From an uncultured Lachnospiraceae bacterium (GTDB lineage Bacteria; Bacillota; Clostridia; Lachnospirales; Lachnospiraceae), in assembly GCA_910579495.1 (NCBI GenBank), contig CAJTVD010000002.1:1-39670 (forward strand): 39,670 nucleotides of DNA. Direction: 5' to 3'. Numbering within the stretch: position 1 is the stretch's first letter; each line of letters begins with the position of its first letter. The notes beneath the pieces were generated by a model. That model saw nothing but the letters and a program-made list of their open reading frames with translations, was not told the DNA's origin and made no database searches. Positions 23,184-32,567 of this stretch are shown here, in pieces. The position numbers and the translations under genes were made by a program.

Positions 23184-23975
23184 CTAATTCTTATGGAAAA
23201 TGCCTGACACCCTGGTCCAGAAAGAAACGCCCTTTTCTAACTCAAGAAAGGGTATCTCCTTTCCGGTCACCCGATAACATATATTCTGATATGCCTTTCC
23301 TGCCAGCGTATTGTTCCCTACAAGAGGTTCACCCTGATTGGTGGCAATGACCACATTTTCATCATCCGGCACAATGCCGATGAGGCCAATGGCCAGAATA
23401 TCCACTACATCTGCGGCGCTCATCATATCTCCCCGCTTTACCATATCATACCGCAGACGGTTGATGATCAGGTCAATTTTGCTGAAATCGCTGGCCTCTA
23501 AAAGCCCGATAATACGGTCTGCGTCCCTGATGGCGGATACTTCCGGTGTGGTCACCACAAGGGCCCTGTCAGCCCCGGCAATGGCATTTTTAAAGCCCTG
23601 CTCAATACCCGCGGGGCAATCTAAGATAATGTACTCAAACTGCTCCCTTAACTGGTTGATCATCCTTACCATCTGCTCCGGGCTGACAGCCGTTTTATCC
23701 TTTGTCTGGGCGGAAGGCATCAGATACAGGCTGGGATGGCGCTTGTCCTTGATCAGCGCCTGTTTGATCCTGCACTTTCCTTCCACAACATCCACAAGAT
23801 TGTATACGATCCTGTTTTCCAGGCCCATGACAACGTCCAGATTCCGAAGCCCGATATCTGTATCAATCAGCACCACCCGTTTACCCATTGCGGCCAGACC
23901 TGTTCCTACGTTTGCGGATGTGGTGGTCTTACCCACACCGCCTTTCCCTGATGTGACGACAATTACTTCACTCAT
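23184..23975 (-). CDS. minD: MinD, septum-site-determining ATPase
   Basis: A 263-residue deviant-Walker ATPase that binds the membrane with ATP and recruits MinC. The deviant Walker A is KGGVGKTT close to the N terminus, with switch I/II regions L-I-D-T-D-I-G-L-R-N-L-D and I-L-D-C-P-A-G-I-E-Q-G-F. The C terminus ends in an amphipathic Phe-Trp-rich stretch typical of the membrane-targeting helix. The frame is open 29 codons further upstream, but ACGGAGG six nt before the ATG at 23975 and the family N terminus fix the start. It lies between minC and minE. Confidence 0.96.
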   Translation of the reverse strand: MSEVIVVTSGKGGVGKTTTSANVGTGLAAMGKRVVLIDTDIGLRNLDVVMGLENRIVYNLVDVVEGKCRIKQALIKDKRHPSLYLMPSAQTKDKTAVSPEQMVRMINQLREQFEYIILDCPAGIEQGFKNAIAGADRALVVTTPEVSAIRDADRIIGLLEASDFSKIDLIINRLRYDMVKRGDMMSAADVVDILAIGLIGIVPDDENVVIATNQGEPLVGNNTLAGKAYQNICYRVTGKEIPFLELEKGVSFWTRVSGIFHKN

Positions 23976-24045
23976 ACATACCTCCGTTTCGCCGCACAGG
24001 CGGCTATTCCTTAATGAATTAATTTTCGTCCCCTGAGAATTCCTT

Positions 24046-24726
24046 TTAAATGGGCAAATCACTCAGTAAATCTTTTGTGAGAGGCTCAATTACTATCTTC
24101 TCATCCCTTACGTATGCCATTTTCGGCTGTATCTTCGGCTTTATGGGCCATTTTGATTTATCCTTGGGTTTATATTTGAAATCACCAACCTTTATTCTTT
24201 CAGGTGACATTTCAAGCGCCGCTACATAATGTCCTTTTCCTCCGTTCCCCCCTGCGTATGCCTCTCCGTATAAGCCACCCAGGATTACAATATCCCTGGC
24301 AGAAATAATGGCAGAGCCGGGATAGACATCCCCCAGGATCACAATGCTGGACTCTGTCTCAAGTACCTGCCCGTTTTTCAGTGTCCCCCGGTAAAAATGC
24401 CCTTCGTTGTTTAAAGCGTGTTCGCTGGATAAATCCGTCTGCTGTAATGCTTTTACAAAGCCCTGGTTGGTCTCCCCCTCTTCCCCTACCAGGCAGATAA
24501 TCCGCAGCCTGGAATTGGTGGTGATGGTGTTTAAAACCTGTGCTTCCTCCTGGTCCGTAAGGTCCCTGCCCTTAATGGAAAGGGCCATTTTGGCATCCTT
24601 AAAAAACCCGCTGGACTCCCGGAACTTGTCCCCAATGTCCATAAGCAGCTCTTCAAAAGGAATTTCCTTATCCAGATGCAGCACAATGCCGCTTGGAAAG
24701 CTTTTAATGATCACTGAATTACTCAC
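24046..24726 (-). CDS. minC: MinC, FtsZ polymerisation inhibitor
   Basis: A 226-residue protein with an N-terminal FtsZ-inhibiting domain (about residues 1-105) and a C-terminal beta-helix (about 110-200) rich in glycine turns: G-D-V-Y-P-G-S-A-I-I-S-A, then G-L-Y-G-E-A-Y-A-G-G-N-G. The C-terminal domain dimerises and binds MinD. The start is a GTG with AAAGGAG 9 nt upstream. It lies 23 nt after the PBP2 gene and 70 nt before minD. Confidence 0.93.
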   Translation of the reverse strand: MSNSVIIKSFPSGIVLHLDKEIPFEELLMDIGDKFRESSGFFKDAKMALSIKGRDLTDQEEAQVLNTITTNSRLRIICLVGEEGETNQGFVKALQQTDLSSEHALNNEGHFYRGTLKNGQVLETESSIVILGDVYPGSAIISARDIVILGGLYGEAYAGGNGGKGHYVAALEMSPERIKVGDFKYKPKDKSKWPIKPKIQPKMAYVRDEKIVIEPLTKDLLSDLPI

Positions 24727-24749
24727 AACTCACAACTCCTTTATCCTGG

Positions 24750-27620
24750 TTAATCCGCAATGGCTGTGCTGCCGGCCATCTGCTCTGCAATGCCGTTTAA
24801 CAGGTCCTCTTCATCCACCAGGCCAAAATAGTACTGTATGATTTCCTTTGTGGTGCGTGCAGCGTAGCTGGAGGAATAACCAAAGGCGATTCTTGTGGCA
24901 ATGGCAATTTCCGGCTGGTCATAAGGGGCGTAGCATACAAAAAGAGCATGGTTGGCACGATTTTTGTTTTCTTCCGCCGTACCCGTTTTTCCCGCCACAC
25001 CAATGGGCAGGTCTTTTAAATAGGTATTGTTTTCCACCATCTGGCGCATCCCCAGATGGATGGCGTCCCAGTTTGCGGAATCCATTTCAATGATATTCCT
25101 CACTTTCGCCTGATTATCCTGAAGCAACTGGCCTCTGTGGTCTGTTATTTTATCCACCAAAGTCAGGTCATAGCAAGTGCCGCTGTTGGCTACTGTGGTC
25201 ACATACCTGGCAAGCCCCACCGTTGAAAAACTGTTATTATCCTGCCCGATGGACGCACGCACCGCATCTCCCGTGGCTGTCTGGGGCATGGATTCTTCAA
25301 TCTCAACGCCGGAGGTATCCGTAAGGCCATAAAGGCCTGCATAGGTATCCAGGACCTTAAGGCCTGCTATCGGTGAATAAGTATCTCCCACCATCCCCAT
25401 CCGGTATCCCATTTCATAGAAAAATACATTGCAGGAATGCCTGATGGCGCTGGATACATTTAAAGAGCCATGCCTGCCCCTGGGATAAATCCAGCAGGTA
25501 GGCGGCGGTTCAATTTTATCAAAAGGCCCTGCACAGTTATATGTTGTATAAAGATTGATATATCCCTCCATCAGCCCTGCAGTGGCGGACACCATTTTGT
25601 AAGTGGACCCGGGTGCGGTAAGCTGGGCAGTGGCATAATTGTTCAGGGGCCTTGACAGGTCATTTAACAGCCGGGCATAATACTGGGCATTTACCCCGTT
25701 GGCCATCTTATTGTTATCATAGCCCGGATAAGTCACCAGTGCCAGCACATCGCCGGTATTCACATCGGTGATCACGGCGGAGGCGGAATGGGGGTCAAGG
25801 GCAAGCTGGGCCGGGGTAATATCCAGGTTTTTGATCCGCTCCATCATAAATGCATAGGCCGATATGCCCCCTCTCTCCAATACCGCCTGTTCCTCCGCAG
25901 AAATCTCCACCAAATCCTGCTCCAGAAGAATACGGCAAATCTGCATGCCGGAAATAATATCCTTCTTTATCATAAACCGATAGATGCTTTTGGTAAAATC
26001 CAGGTCTTCTTCCAACTGGCCAAAAATATAATCCACTATCTGGCTGTAAATTTCACTGGAATCAGAATACTGGCTTGCCAGGTTTAACCTTGTAACGTCA
26101 ATCCAGTTCATGGCAATACAATAATTCAGGTACTCATTTAAGCTGATAACCTCCTGGGTTGTCCAGGCAATATAGGTTTCATCGGCAGTATCCACCCTGC
26201 TTCTGTCAATAATGCCATTGCCATATAACATTTCCGCTATATGGCTTTCGTACACCTGGTATTCCATATCCAGTTTTTCATAAGGGGTCAGAAGTTCCTC
26301 CAATTCCCGCCGCAGGGTTTCACAGACATAAGCTTTCCTGTCCACAAAGGCTGTATACACCGCCTTTTCATTTTCCCCGGCATCCCCCTCTTTAAAATGC
26401 TCTGTATCAATTACATTATTGTTGATCAGCGCATAATATACATCATATATAGGAATTTTAATATTACTGCTGCTTACATCTGCTGTGTTAAACTCCCTGG
26501 CATTAATAATATTTGTGTAAAGGATGCTGGCAAGCTTTTCCTCCAGGATCCTGTAGACCGCTATCTGCAGATCCCTGTCAATGGTGAGATAAACGTTGTT
26601 CCCCGCCACTGGTTCCACATAGTCTGTGGTATCCGTCACCTTTCCCACATGGTTTACAAAAATGGTTTCGCTGCCTTTGGTTCCCTGAAGCTGGGATTCC
26701 ATGGACTTTTCAATGCCCAGCTTCCCTACCGTATCGTTGGAGTCATAAGACTCCTCCCCATTTTCTTCCACCAGGGCTGTGAGCTCCTCCTGGGAAATTT
26801 TTCCGGTGTATCCCAGTATATGGGAAAAATATACGCTGTCAACATATTTCCGTACAGTATCCTCCACAATGGATACCCCTTCCAGCTCCTGGCTGTTTTC
26901 CATTACCACTGCAACCGTGGCCTCACTGACATCAGTGGCCACGGTGGTGGCAATATATTTCTGGAAACTGTTATTGTTCATGTCATAGCGTATGGTAAGG
27001 ATTTTCAGTACTTCCCCCTTGGTGTATCCGTTTCCGGGTATAAAGGTGGTCTTATCATCCTCCTCTGTGTATTCGCCAATCCGGAAGCGGTTCCACCCAC
27101 AGAGGTAATCCACCACCTCCGCCGCCGTGGCGGTACGTTCCCTTTCCTCCAGTTCGTCTATGGTAAGATGCCCGTAAACATCCGCCAGGAAACGGTAAAG
27201 CTGTGTTCCCTCCACGGTAAAGGAATAACGGTTGTTTTTATCCAGGATAATCTTAAAATCGCTTACAATGTTATCCCCATTGCCCTCAATCATCTGTATC
27301 AGCTTGTAAATGGTGGTATTTAAATTTAAATTCTTAAATCTTCCGCTTTCGTATACATCCTCAATGGTGACGGAATGGGCAAGCTCATTGTAAGCCAGCA
27401 GATTGCCGTTCCTGTCATAAATGCATCCCCGGCTTCCCTTGATCGTGCGTTCTTTCATGATTTTCATCCGGAAATTATCCAGATATTCCTCTCCGTGCAC
27501 AATCTGAAGGTCAAAAATCCGGTTTACCATCACACCGCCAATGGCTGCCAGTACCAGAATCAGGACAAATACCCTGGAGGTTATCATATTGATAAAATTT
27601 TCTTTCAGTTCCTCAAACAA
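24750..27620 (-). CDS. mrdA: Penicillin-binding protein 2, elongasome transpeptidase with a large insertion
   Basis: A 956-residue class B PBP that crosslinks new peptidoglycan during elongation, partner of RodA. It has one N-terminal membrane helix (about 15-34), a dimerisation/pedestal domain (about 40-340) and a transpeptidase domain with SxxK at Ser672-Lys675 (GSTYKM), SCN at 729-731 and KTG at 878-880. Usual PBP2 proteins have about 600-750 residues. The excess is largely a segment at about 365-610, between L-Q-I-A-V-Y-R-I-L-E-E-K-L and S-A-S-A-V-I-T-D-V-N-T-G-D-V. The start overlaps the end of mreD by 8 nt. Confidence 0.93.
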   Translation of the reverse strand: MFEELKENFINMITSRVFVLILVLAAIGGVMVNRIFDLQIVHGEEYLDNFRMKIMKERTIKGSRGCIYDRNGNLLAYNELAHSVTIEDVYESGRFKNLNLNTTIYKLIQMIEGNGDNIVSDFKIILDKNNRYSFTVEGTQLYRFLADVYGHLTIDELEERERTATAAEVVDYLCGWNRFRIGEYTEEDDKTTFIPGNGYTKGEVLKILTIRYDMNNNSFQKYIATTVATDVSEATVAVVMENSQELEGVSIVEDTVRKYVDSVYFSHILGYTGKISQEELTALVEENGEESYDSNDTVGKLGIEKSMESQLQGTKGSETIFVNHVGKVTDTTDYVEPVAGNNVYLTIDRDLQIAVYRILEEKLASILYTNIINAREFNTADVSSSNIKIPIYDVYYALINNNVIDTEHFKEGDAGENEKAVYTAFVDRKAYVCETLRRELEELLTPYEKLDMEYQVYESHIAEMLYGNGIIDRSRVDTADETYIAWTTQEVISLNEYLNYCIAMNWIDVTRLNLASQYSDSSEIYSQIVDYIFGQLEEDLDFTKSIYRFMIKKDIISGMQICRILLEQDLVEISAEEQAVLERGGISAYAFMMERIKNLDITPAQLALDPHSASAVITDVNTGDVLALVTYPGYDNNKMANGVNAQYYARLLNDLSRPLNNYATAQLTAPGSTYKMVSATAGLMEGYINLYTTYNCAGPFDKIEPPPTCWIYPRGRHGSLNVSSAIRHSCNVFFYEMGYRMGMVGDTYSPIAGLKVLDTYAGLYGLTDTSGVEIEESMPQTATGDAVRASIGQDNNSFSTVGLARYVTTVANSGTCYDLTLVDKITDHRGQLLQDNQAKVRNIIEMDSANWDAIHLGMRQMVENNTYLKDLPIGVAGKTGTAEENKNRANHALFVCYAPYDQPEIAIATRIAFGYSSSYAARTTKEIIQYYFGLVDEEDLLNGIAEQMAGSTAIAD

Positions 27621-28131
27621 ACTTCCTGGCGCTCCTTCTTTCAGATTCCTCCAGTGCCTTGTTTACCCGCAAAACCAGAGGATATAAAAACAAAGTAATC
27701 AGTATGGTATAAACAGTTTCCGGAAAGATAATGTGAATAAAATAATAACCGATGTGGAAACGTCCTCTCATCAAAAACAGGGTGATATAATACAAAAAGC
27801 CATATGCCAGATCACTCACAAGAATAAGCCCAATGGGAAGTTTAATATCCTCTGGATAAAAAATCCGGTTGAATTTCCCGTTTGCGTATCCTATGTACAT
27901 ATAGATCATGGCGTTTAGCCCCAGCACATTCCCGAAAAAAATATCTATAATAAGGCCACAGAAAAAGCCAATAGCAAGCCCTGTTTTGTCCCCCCTCATA
28001 AAACCGAAGGAAGCTGTCAGTATGATCATTAAGTTTGGTACGATTCCGCCAAAGTCAAGTCCCTGAAATACTGTGGTCTGGAACAAAAAGCACACTATGA
28101 TCAGTAACAGGGTCATAATAAATCGCTTCAC
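27613..28131 (-). CDS. mreD: MreD, rod-shape-determining membrane protein
   Basis: A 172-residue membrane protein with five hydrophobic segments, which links MreC to the elongasome. The sequence is weakly conserved, but size, topology (with F-G-F-M-R-G-D-K-T-G-L-A-I-G-F-F-C-G-L in the middle) and position between mreC and PBP2 make the call. It overlaps the PBP2 gene by 8 nt and follows mreC after 32 nt. Confidence 0.9.
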   Translation of the reverse strand: MKRFIMTLLLIIVCFLFQTTVFQGLDFGGIVPNLMIILTASFGFMRGDKTGLAIGFFCGLIIDIFFGNVLGLNAMIYMYIGYANGKFNRIFYPEDIKLPIGLILVSDLAYGFLYYITLFLMRGRFHIGYYFIHIIFPETVYTILITLFLYPLVLRVNKALEESERRSARKFV

Positions 28132-28163
28132 AAGAATATCCCTTTCATGGCTCTCCCGCAGGT

Positions 28164-29033
28164 TTACGGGCCAACAGACTGTTTTAGCTGCATTACCACC
28201 AGGACTTCCTCTAAATGCTCAAAATCAACGGCTGGCGTAATCAGCCCGGATTTTGTCAGGTTGTTGGAGTCCACGTCGATACTGGAAATATAGCCGATCA
28301 AAATACCCGGCAGGTATTTGTCACTTACATTGGAGGTTACGATCTTATCTCCTTCCACCACCCGGTCCGCACTGTCAATCAGCTTCTCAAACCGTATCAC
28401 GCCGTCAGCATAGAGTTCCAGGTCGCCGCTTACAATCAGGCGGTCGGAGGTGGAAAGCACCATTCCGCTGGTATTGGAATTGTCGTCAATGATCGCCATT
28501 ACCTTTGACCAGTTAGGCCCTACATCCACAATACGCCCCACCAGGCCGCTGCCCGCCATCACATTCATATCAATCATAAGGCCGTCTTCATAGCCTTTAT
28601 TGATAACGAAAGAATGGAACCAGTTGCCGGAATCCATGGCAATGATCCTTGCCCCGATTTTATCATACTCATCGTACTGGGCATCCAGCCCATACAGTTC
28701 CCGCAGATTGGTAAGCTCATACCGGTCCTGCTGGAGGCTGATATTTTCCATGGTAAGCCGGTCTATCTCATCCTGGAGCCGGGCGTTTTCCTGCAGCAGG
28801 GAACGGATCTGCACCAGTTCCTCAGAGCGGGAAGAAAGCCAGCTTCCCGCCTTGCTCACCCCGTTTTGCAAAGGAATGATCAGGGAGCCGCCCACAGCGC
28901 TTACCGGGGCGCTCAAAAAGTTTGTATTGAACGTAACAACGATTAGTCCTGTACAGATAAGTGTTAAAATAAAAAGGAGATATTTACCGGGCAGCGTAAA
29001 CTTCTCTCCTTTTTTCTTCACAACCGGACTCAT
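28164..29033 (-). CDS. mreC: MreC, rod-shape-determining scaffold protein
   Basis: A 289-residue bitopic protein with a basic N terminus, one membrane helix (about 17-36), a coiled coil (about 65-115: L-V-Q-I-R-S-L-L-Q-E-N-A-R-L-Q-D-E-I-D-R-L) and an extracellular double beta-barrel with G-L-V-G-R-I-V-D-V-G and V-V-E-G-D-K-I-V-T-S-N-V-S. It activates PBP2-RodA. The ATG overlaps the mreB stop by 4 nt, a translational-coupling arrangement. Confidence 0.94.
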   Translation of the reverse strand: MSPVVKKKGEKFTLPGKYLLFILTLICTGLIVVTFNTNFLSAPVSAVGGSLIIPLQNGVSKAGSWLSSRSEELVQIRSLLQENARLQDEIDRLTMENISLQQDRYELTNLRELYGLDAQYDEYDKIGARIIAMDSGNWFHSFVINKGYEDGLMIDMNVMAGSGLVGRIVDVGPNWSKVMAIIDDNSNTSGMVLSTSDRLIVSGDLELYADGVIRFEKLIDSADRVVEGDKIVTSNVSDKYLPGILIGYISSIDVDSNNLTKSGLITPAVDFEHLEEVLVVMQLKQSVGP

Positions 29034-30046
29034 CTGCCCATTCCTTCAATTGCATAAGCGACCGATTTGTAATTTTCGTCCTTAATGATCTTTGAAAGCC
29101 CTATGGCCACACTGGTCACCGGATTTTCAGACACATTTACATTAAGGCCCGTTTCCCTTTGTATCAGCTCCGTCAGGTGGTTCACCTGGGATGCGCCCCC
29201 TGTAAGGTAGATGCCGTGGCGGTAAATATCCGCCGCAAGCTCTGGCGGCGTGCGTTCAAGGATCACCTTGATATTGTCAATAATGGTGTGGAACAGCTCT
29301 ATCAGGGAATCGTCAATCAGCTTGGTGGGAAGCTCCCTCTCCACCGGAAGCCCGGTAACAATATCCCTCCCGTAAACCACTGCACCCTTCCCTGCCTTTT
29401 CCAGGTCTTTCAGGGACATCTTTACATTTTCCGCTGTCTTGCCGCCAATGATCAGGCTGAATTCCCGTCTCACCGCCCCCCGGATGGCATCGTCAAATTT
29501 CTGCCCGCCTACCTTGATCAGGCGGCTTAACACAATGCCTCCCAGGGAAAGGATGGAAATTTCCGTGGTATCAAACCCCACGTTGACAATCAGGACTCCC
29601 TGGGCGTTTTTTACATCAATATCCAGCCCCAGCCCGTCCGCCACCGCCTTTTCCACTACCATGACCCTTCTCGCCTTTACCCCGGCATCTTTAATCAGGT
29701 CGTAAAAAGCCCGCTTTTCCACTTCCGTTACGTCCGTGGGAACTGCTACAAAGTAATCCCCGGGCTTTATGTTGCTTTTACTCATATCGCTGATAAAATA
29801 TTTGATGAGCTGTTCCATATTTTTAATATCCGCAATCACGCCATTAGACAAAGGATAGGAAATATGAATATTCCCAGGTGCTTTCTCATACATTTCAAAA
29901 GCGGAATCACCATAAGCAAATAAGGTGTTCTTATTTTCGATGGCAATCATATTTTTTTCAACCAGGATGGCGTCCTCTGAACGGTTATAAATTTTTATGT
30001 TGCTGGTTCCAAGGTCGATACCAAATGCATTGTTAGACAAGATCAA
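29030..30046 (-). CDS. mreB: MreB-family actin-like rod-shape protein
   Basis: A 338-residue bacterial actin that organises lateral wall synthesis. Phosphate 1 is GIDLGTSNIKIY near the N terminus, phosphate 2 is V-N-V-G-F-D-T-T-E-I, and the adenosine motif is L-T-G-G-A-S-Q. The central E-K-A-V-A-D-G-L-G-L-D-I and membrane-facing residues fit MreB/Mbl. It starts 9 nt after radC on the same strand and is coupled to mreC. It could equally be named Mbl. Confidence 0.93.
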   Translation of the reverse strand: MILSNNAFGIDLGTSNIKIYNRSEDAILVEKNMIAIENKNTLFAYGDSAFEMYEKAPGNIHISYPLSNGVIADIKNMEQLIKYFISDMSKSNIKPGDYFVAVPTDVTEVEKRAFYDLIKDAGVKARRVMVVEKAVADGLGLDIDVKNAQGVLIVNVGFDTTEISILSLGGIVLSRLIKVGGQKFDDAIRGAVRREFSLIIGGKTAENVKMSLKDLEKAGKGAVVYGRDIVTGLPVERELPTKLIDDSLIELFHTIIDNIKVILERTPPELAADIYRHGIYLTGGASQVNHLTELIQRETGLNVNVSENPVTSVAIGLSKIIKDENYKSVAYAIEGMGR

Positions 30047-30055
30047 TACTCCTTT

Positions 30056-30742
30056 CTATAATAAAGCTTTTTCTTTGAAACTGATGTATCGCCCGTCCCC
30101 TATCACAATGTGGTCCATCAGGGGAATATCCATCAGTTCTCCCGCTTCTTTTATCTTTTGGGTGATAAGAATATCCTGTTTGCTTGGTGCTGGGTCACCG
30201 CTGGGATGGTTATGCAGAAGCATCAGGAAACTTGCCCTGCACTTAAGCGCCTCTATAAAAACTTCCCGGGAGGATAGCAGGGAAGCCCTCACTGTCCCAA
30301 CAGATATCATATATTCTTCGATTAAGTTCAATTTATTATCCAATAATAACAGCAATATCATTTCTTTTTCCTGATGACGGAGATTTTCCATGTAATACTC
30401 CGCCACAGTGGCAGGGTTATTAAAACACAGCCTCGCCGCTGCCCGCTCCCTTGCCATACGCATTGCCAGTTCCCCAAGGCATTTGACCTTCACCGCCTTT
30501 ACTTCCCCGATCCCTGGAAGCCCCATTAATTCCTCCAGGGATAAGTGGTGAATGCTGTTAAGCCCCTGCCCCTTGCCCCCTGCAAGGGATAAGACCTTCT
30601 GGGCCAGGGTAAGCGCCGGGCAGTTTTTAGCCCCTGTCCTTAAAATAATGGCAAGCAGCTCCGCCTCCGTAAGTGCGCCGGGCCCAAGCCGCAAAAATTT
30701 TTCGTAAGGCAGTTCAGAATTTTGTGTGGTTTCTTTAGTCAT
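30056..30742 (-). CDS. radC: RadC family JAB-domain protein
   Basis: A 228-residue protein with an N-terminal helix-hairpin-helix (G-L-P-G-I-G-E-V-K-A-V-K) and a C-terminal JAMM metalloprotease-like domain with H-N-H-P-S-G-D-P-A-P-S-K-Q-D, which supplies the metal-binding His-x-His and Asp. The historic DNA-repair role is doubtful and the true function is unknown. I start at the ATG at 30742, which has AAAGGA just upstream; the frame is open 9 codons further but has no ribosome binding site there. Its position directly upstream of mreB is common in Firmicutes. Confidence 0.92.
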   Translation of the reverse strand: MTKETTQNSELPYEKFLRLGPGALTEAELLAIILRTGAKNCPALTLAQKVLSLAGGKGQGLNSIHHLSLEELMGLPGIGEVKAVKVKCLGELAMRMARERAAARLCFNNPATVAEYYMENLRHQEKEMILLLLLDNKLNLIEEYMISVGTVRASLLSSREVFIEALKCRASFLMLLHNHPSGDPAPSKQDILITQKIKEAGELMDIPLMDHIVIGDGRYISFKEKALL

Positions 30743-30823
30743 TTTTTCCTTTCCAATCCCTTCTCTCATTTGGAATGTGAAAAAGAAAGCAGCGGGCGAC
30801 GCCCTTTATGGGCCGTCCTTATG

Positions 30824-31060
30824 TTAAATAAAACGGTATATGATCAGGGCAATGGCAATGCCGATAATGCTGGCAACGGTAATTTTGATCGTAAGCCCAA
30901 AGGTAATGCACATAATGCCGATGTCAAAAACAATGGGTGCGGAAAGCCCGAAAGTCTGTCCATAATTCAGCCATGTGCTGGGAAAAAGATTCCCAATAAA
31001 GCCGCCAATAACGATGCCGGCTAAAATAAGCAGGAAACAGGCCCAGTTGTTTTTACGCAT
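30824..31060 (-). CDS. DUF4321 small membrane protein
   Basis: A 78-residue protein with two hydrophobic segments (about residues 7-25 and 43-76). The N-terminal W-A-C-F-L-L-I-L-A-G-I-V-I-G-G-F-I-G and the later F-G-L-S-A-P-I-V-F-D are those of DUF4321, a small family often found beside radC/mreB in Clostridia. Function is unknown. A GGAGG-like site precedes the ATG, and radC follows after 81 nt. Confidence 0.75.
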   Translation of the reverse strand: MRKNNWACFLLILAGIVIGGFIGNLFPSTWLNYGQTFGLSAPIVFDIGIMCITFGLTIKITVASIIGIAIALIIYRFI

Positions 31061-31178
31061 TTCGTACCTCCGGTAATTCTTTTGCTATCCGGACGGCGCA
31101 GACCTGCCCGCCCACAAACCATAACCAACATAATATTAACACAGTTGGAAATTTATGTATACTAATTTCATGTAATTT

Positions 31179-32501
31179 TTATAAGTTTCGTCTGCCAAAA
31201 TCTTTCAGGATAATTTCTTTTTCCACTAATTTCTGTAAGGTTTTCATAATTCCCAGTTTCCCGTGCTGCCAGGTAAGCCCTCCCTGGAAATACACCACAT
31301 AAGGCGGCTTTATTGGGCCGTCCGCGGATAATTCAATGGATGAGCCGGACACAAAAGCCCCTGCCGCCATGATCACCGGGGCATCATACCCGGGCATATC
31401 CCAGGGCTCCGGCGTCACATAGCCGTCCACCGGTGCCGCCTGCTGGATGCCCTCGCAGAAAGCAACCACCCCCTCAGGCTTCCCAAAGGTCACCGCCTGG
31501 ATAATGTCATGCCTGGGCTCCTTCCCGTCAGGAATCACAGGAAAACCCAGCCCCTCGTAAAGGTTTGCCGCAAAGATGGCTGCTTTCAGGGCATTTGCCG
31601 TAACCGAAGGGGCCAGGAACAGCCCCTGGTAAAAAGCCCCGAGAGCCTGCAAGGTGGCCCCCACTTCCCTGCCAAGGCCAGGGGAGGTCAGCCGGAAAGC
31701 GGCGTTTTCAATACATTCCCTTTTTCCCGCCAGATACCCTCCAATAGGCGCCAGGCCGCCTCCCGGATTCTTGATCAGCGAGCCTGCCACCAGGTCCGCC
31801 CCCACATCGGACGGCTCCCGCCTTTCCGTAAATTCCCCATAACAGTTGTCCACCATACAGATGACATCCGGTTTAAGGCTTTTGATAAATGAAATCAGTT
31901 GGCCGATTTCATTGACTGAGAGAGTCGGTCGCGTTTGGTAGCCCTTGGAACGCTGAATCGTTGCCAGTTTGGTCTTCTCATTGACAGCCCTCCGGATCCC
32001 TTCATAGTCAAAGCCTCCCCCGGGCAGAAGATCCACCTGCCGGTAGCTGATGCCGTACTCCCTAAGGGAGCCCACGGAAGGACGGATGCCAATCACCTCT
32101 TCCAAGGTATCATAAGGTTTCCCCACTGGGGAGAGCAGTTCGTCCCCAGGGCGCAGGTTACTCATCAGCGCCAGCGCCAGGGCATGGGTGCCGCAGGTAA
32201 TCTGGGGACGCACCAGGGCATCTTCCGTATGAAAAATATCCGCATATACCTTTTCCAGGGTTTCCCTGCCCAGGTCATTGTAGCCATACCCGGTAGTGCC
32301 GTGCAGGCAGGCTTCGCTTACCCTGTTCTTTTGCATGGCGTTGATAACTTTCATTTGGTTATATTCGGAGAGTGCATCGATTTCCTCAAAACGTTCTTTC
32401 AGGGAATTCCATACCCTCTCACCATATGCAAAAACCTCCGGGCTGATGCCCATAGAGGCATACATGGCCTCTATTGAAGGATTTTCTGTATTTGTACTCA
32501 T
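31179..32501 (-). CDS. Methionine gamma-lyase family PLP enzyme (aluminium-resistance-type)
   Basis: A 440-residue fold-type I PLP protein of the PF06838 family (YnbB-like, annotated 'aluminum resistance' or Met-gamma-lyase). The N-terminal block has H-G-T-T-G-Y-G-Y-N-D-L-G-R; the cofactor Asp region is V-D-N-C-Y-G-E-F, and the likely Schiff-base Lys is in G-S-L-I-K-N-P-G-G-G. The true substrate is not established for this family. I start at the ATG at 32501 with AAAGGG four nt upstream; a TTG 18 nt earlier is less likely. In Bacillus the same gene also lies near miaA and the mutSL region. Confidence 0.87.
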   Translation of the reverse strand: MSTNTENPSIEAMYASMGISPEVFAYGERVWNSLKERFEEIDALSEYNQMKVINAMQKNRVSEACLHGTTGYGYNDLGRETLEKVYADIFHTEDALVRPQITCGTHALALALMSNLRPGDELLSPVGKPYDTLEEVIGIRPSVGSLREYGISYRQVDLLPGGGFDYEGIRRAVNEKTKLATIQRSKGYQTRPTLSVNEIGQLISFIKSLKPDVICMVDNCYGEFTERREPSDVGADLVAGSLIKNPGGGLAPIGGYLAGKRECIENAAFRLTSPGLGREVGATLQALGAFYQGLFLAPSVTANALKAAIFAANLYEGLGFPVIPDGKEPRHDIIQAVTFGKPEGVVAFCEGIQQAAPVDGYVTPEPWDMPGYDAPVIMAAGAFVSGSSIELSADGPIKPPYVVYFQGGLTWQHGKLGIMKTLQKLVEKEIILKDFGRRNL

Positions 32502-32567
32502 GTTACCCTTTCCTTTCAACCTTGAAATAAATGACCTTAGATGGCGCCTCCCACCATCCCTTTATCT

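Noticed and set aside
26241..27323. Long open frame (360 codons) on the plus strand opposite PBP2
   Set aside because: It is fully antisense to a gene with intact catalytic motifs, has no ribosome binding site or family resemblance, and its composition fits a shadow frame.
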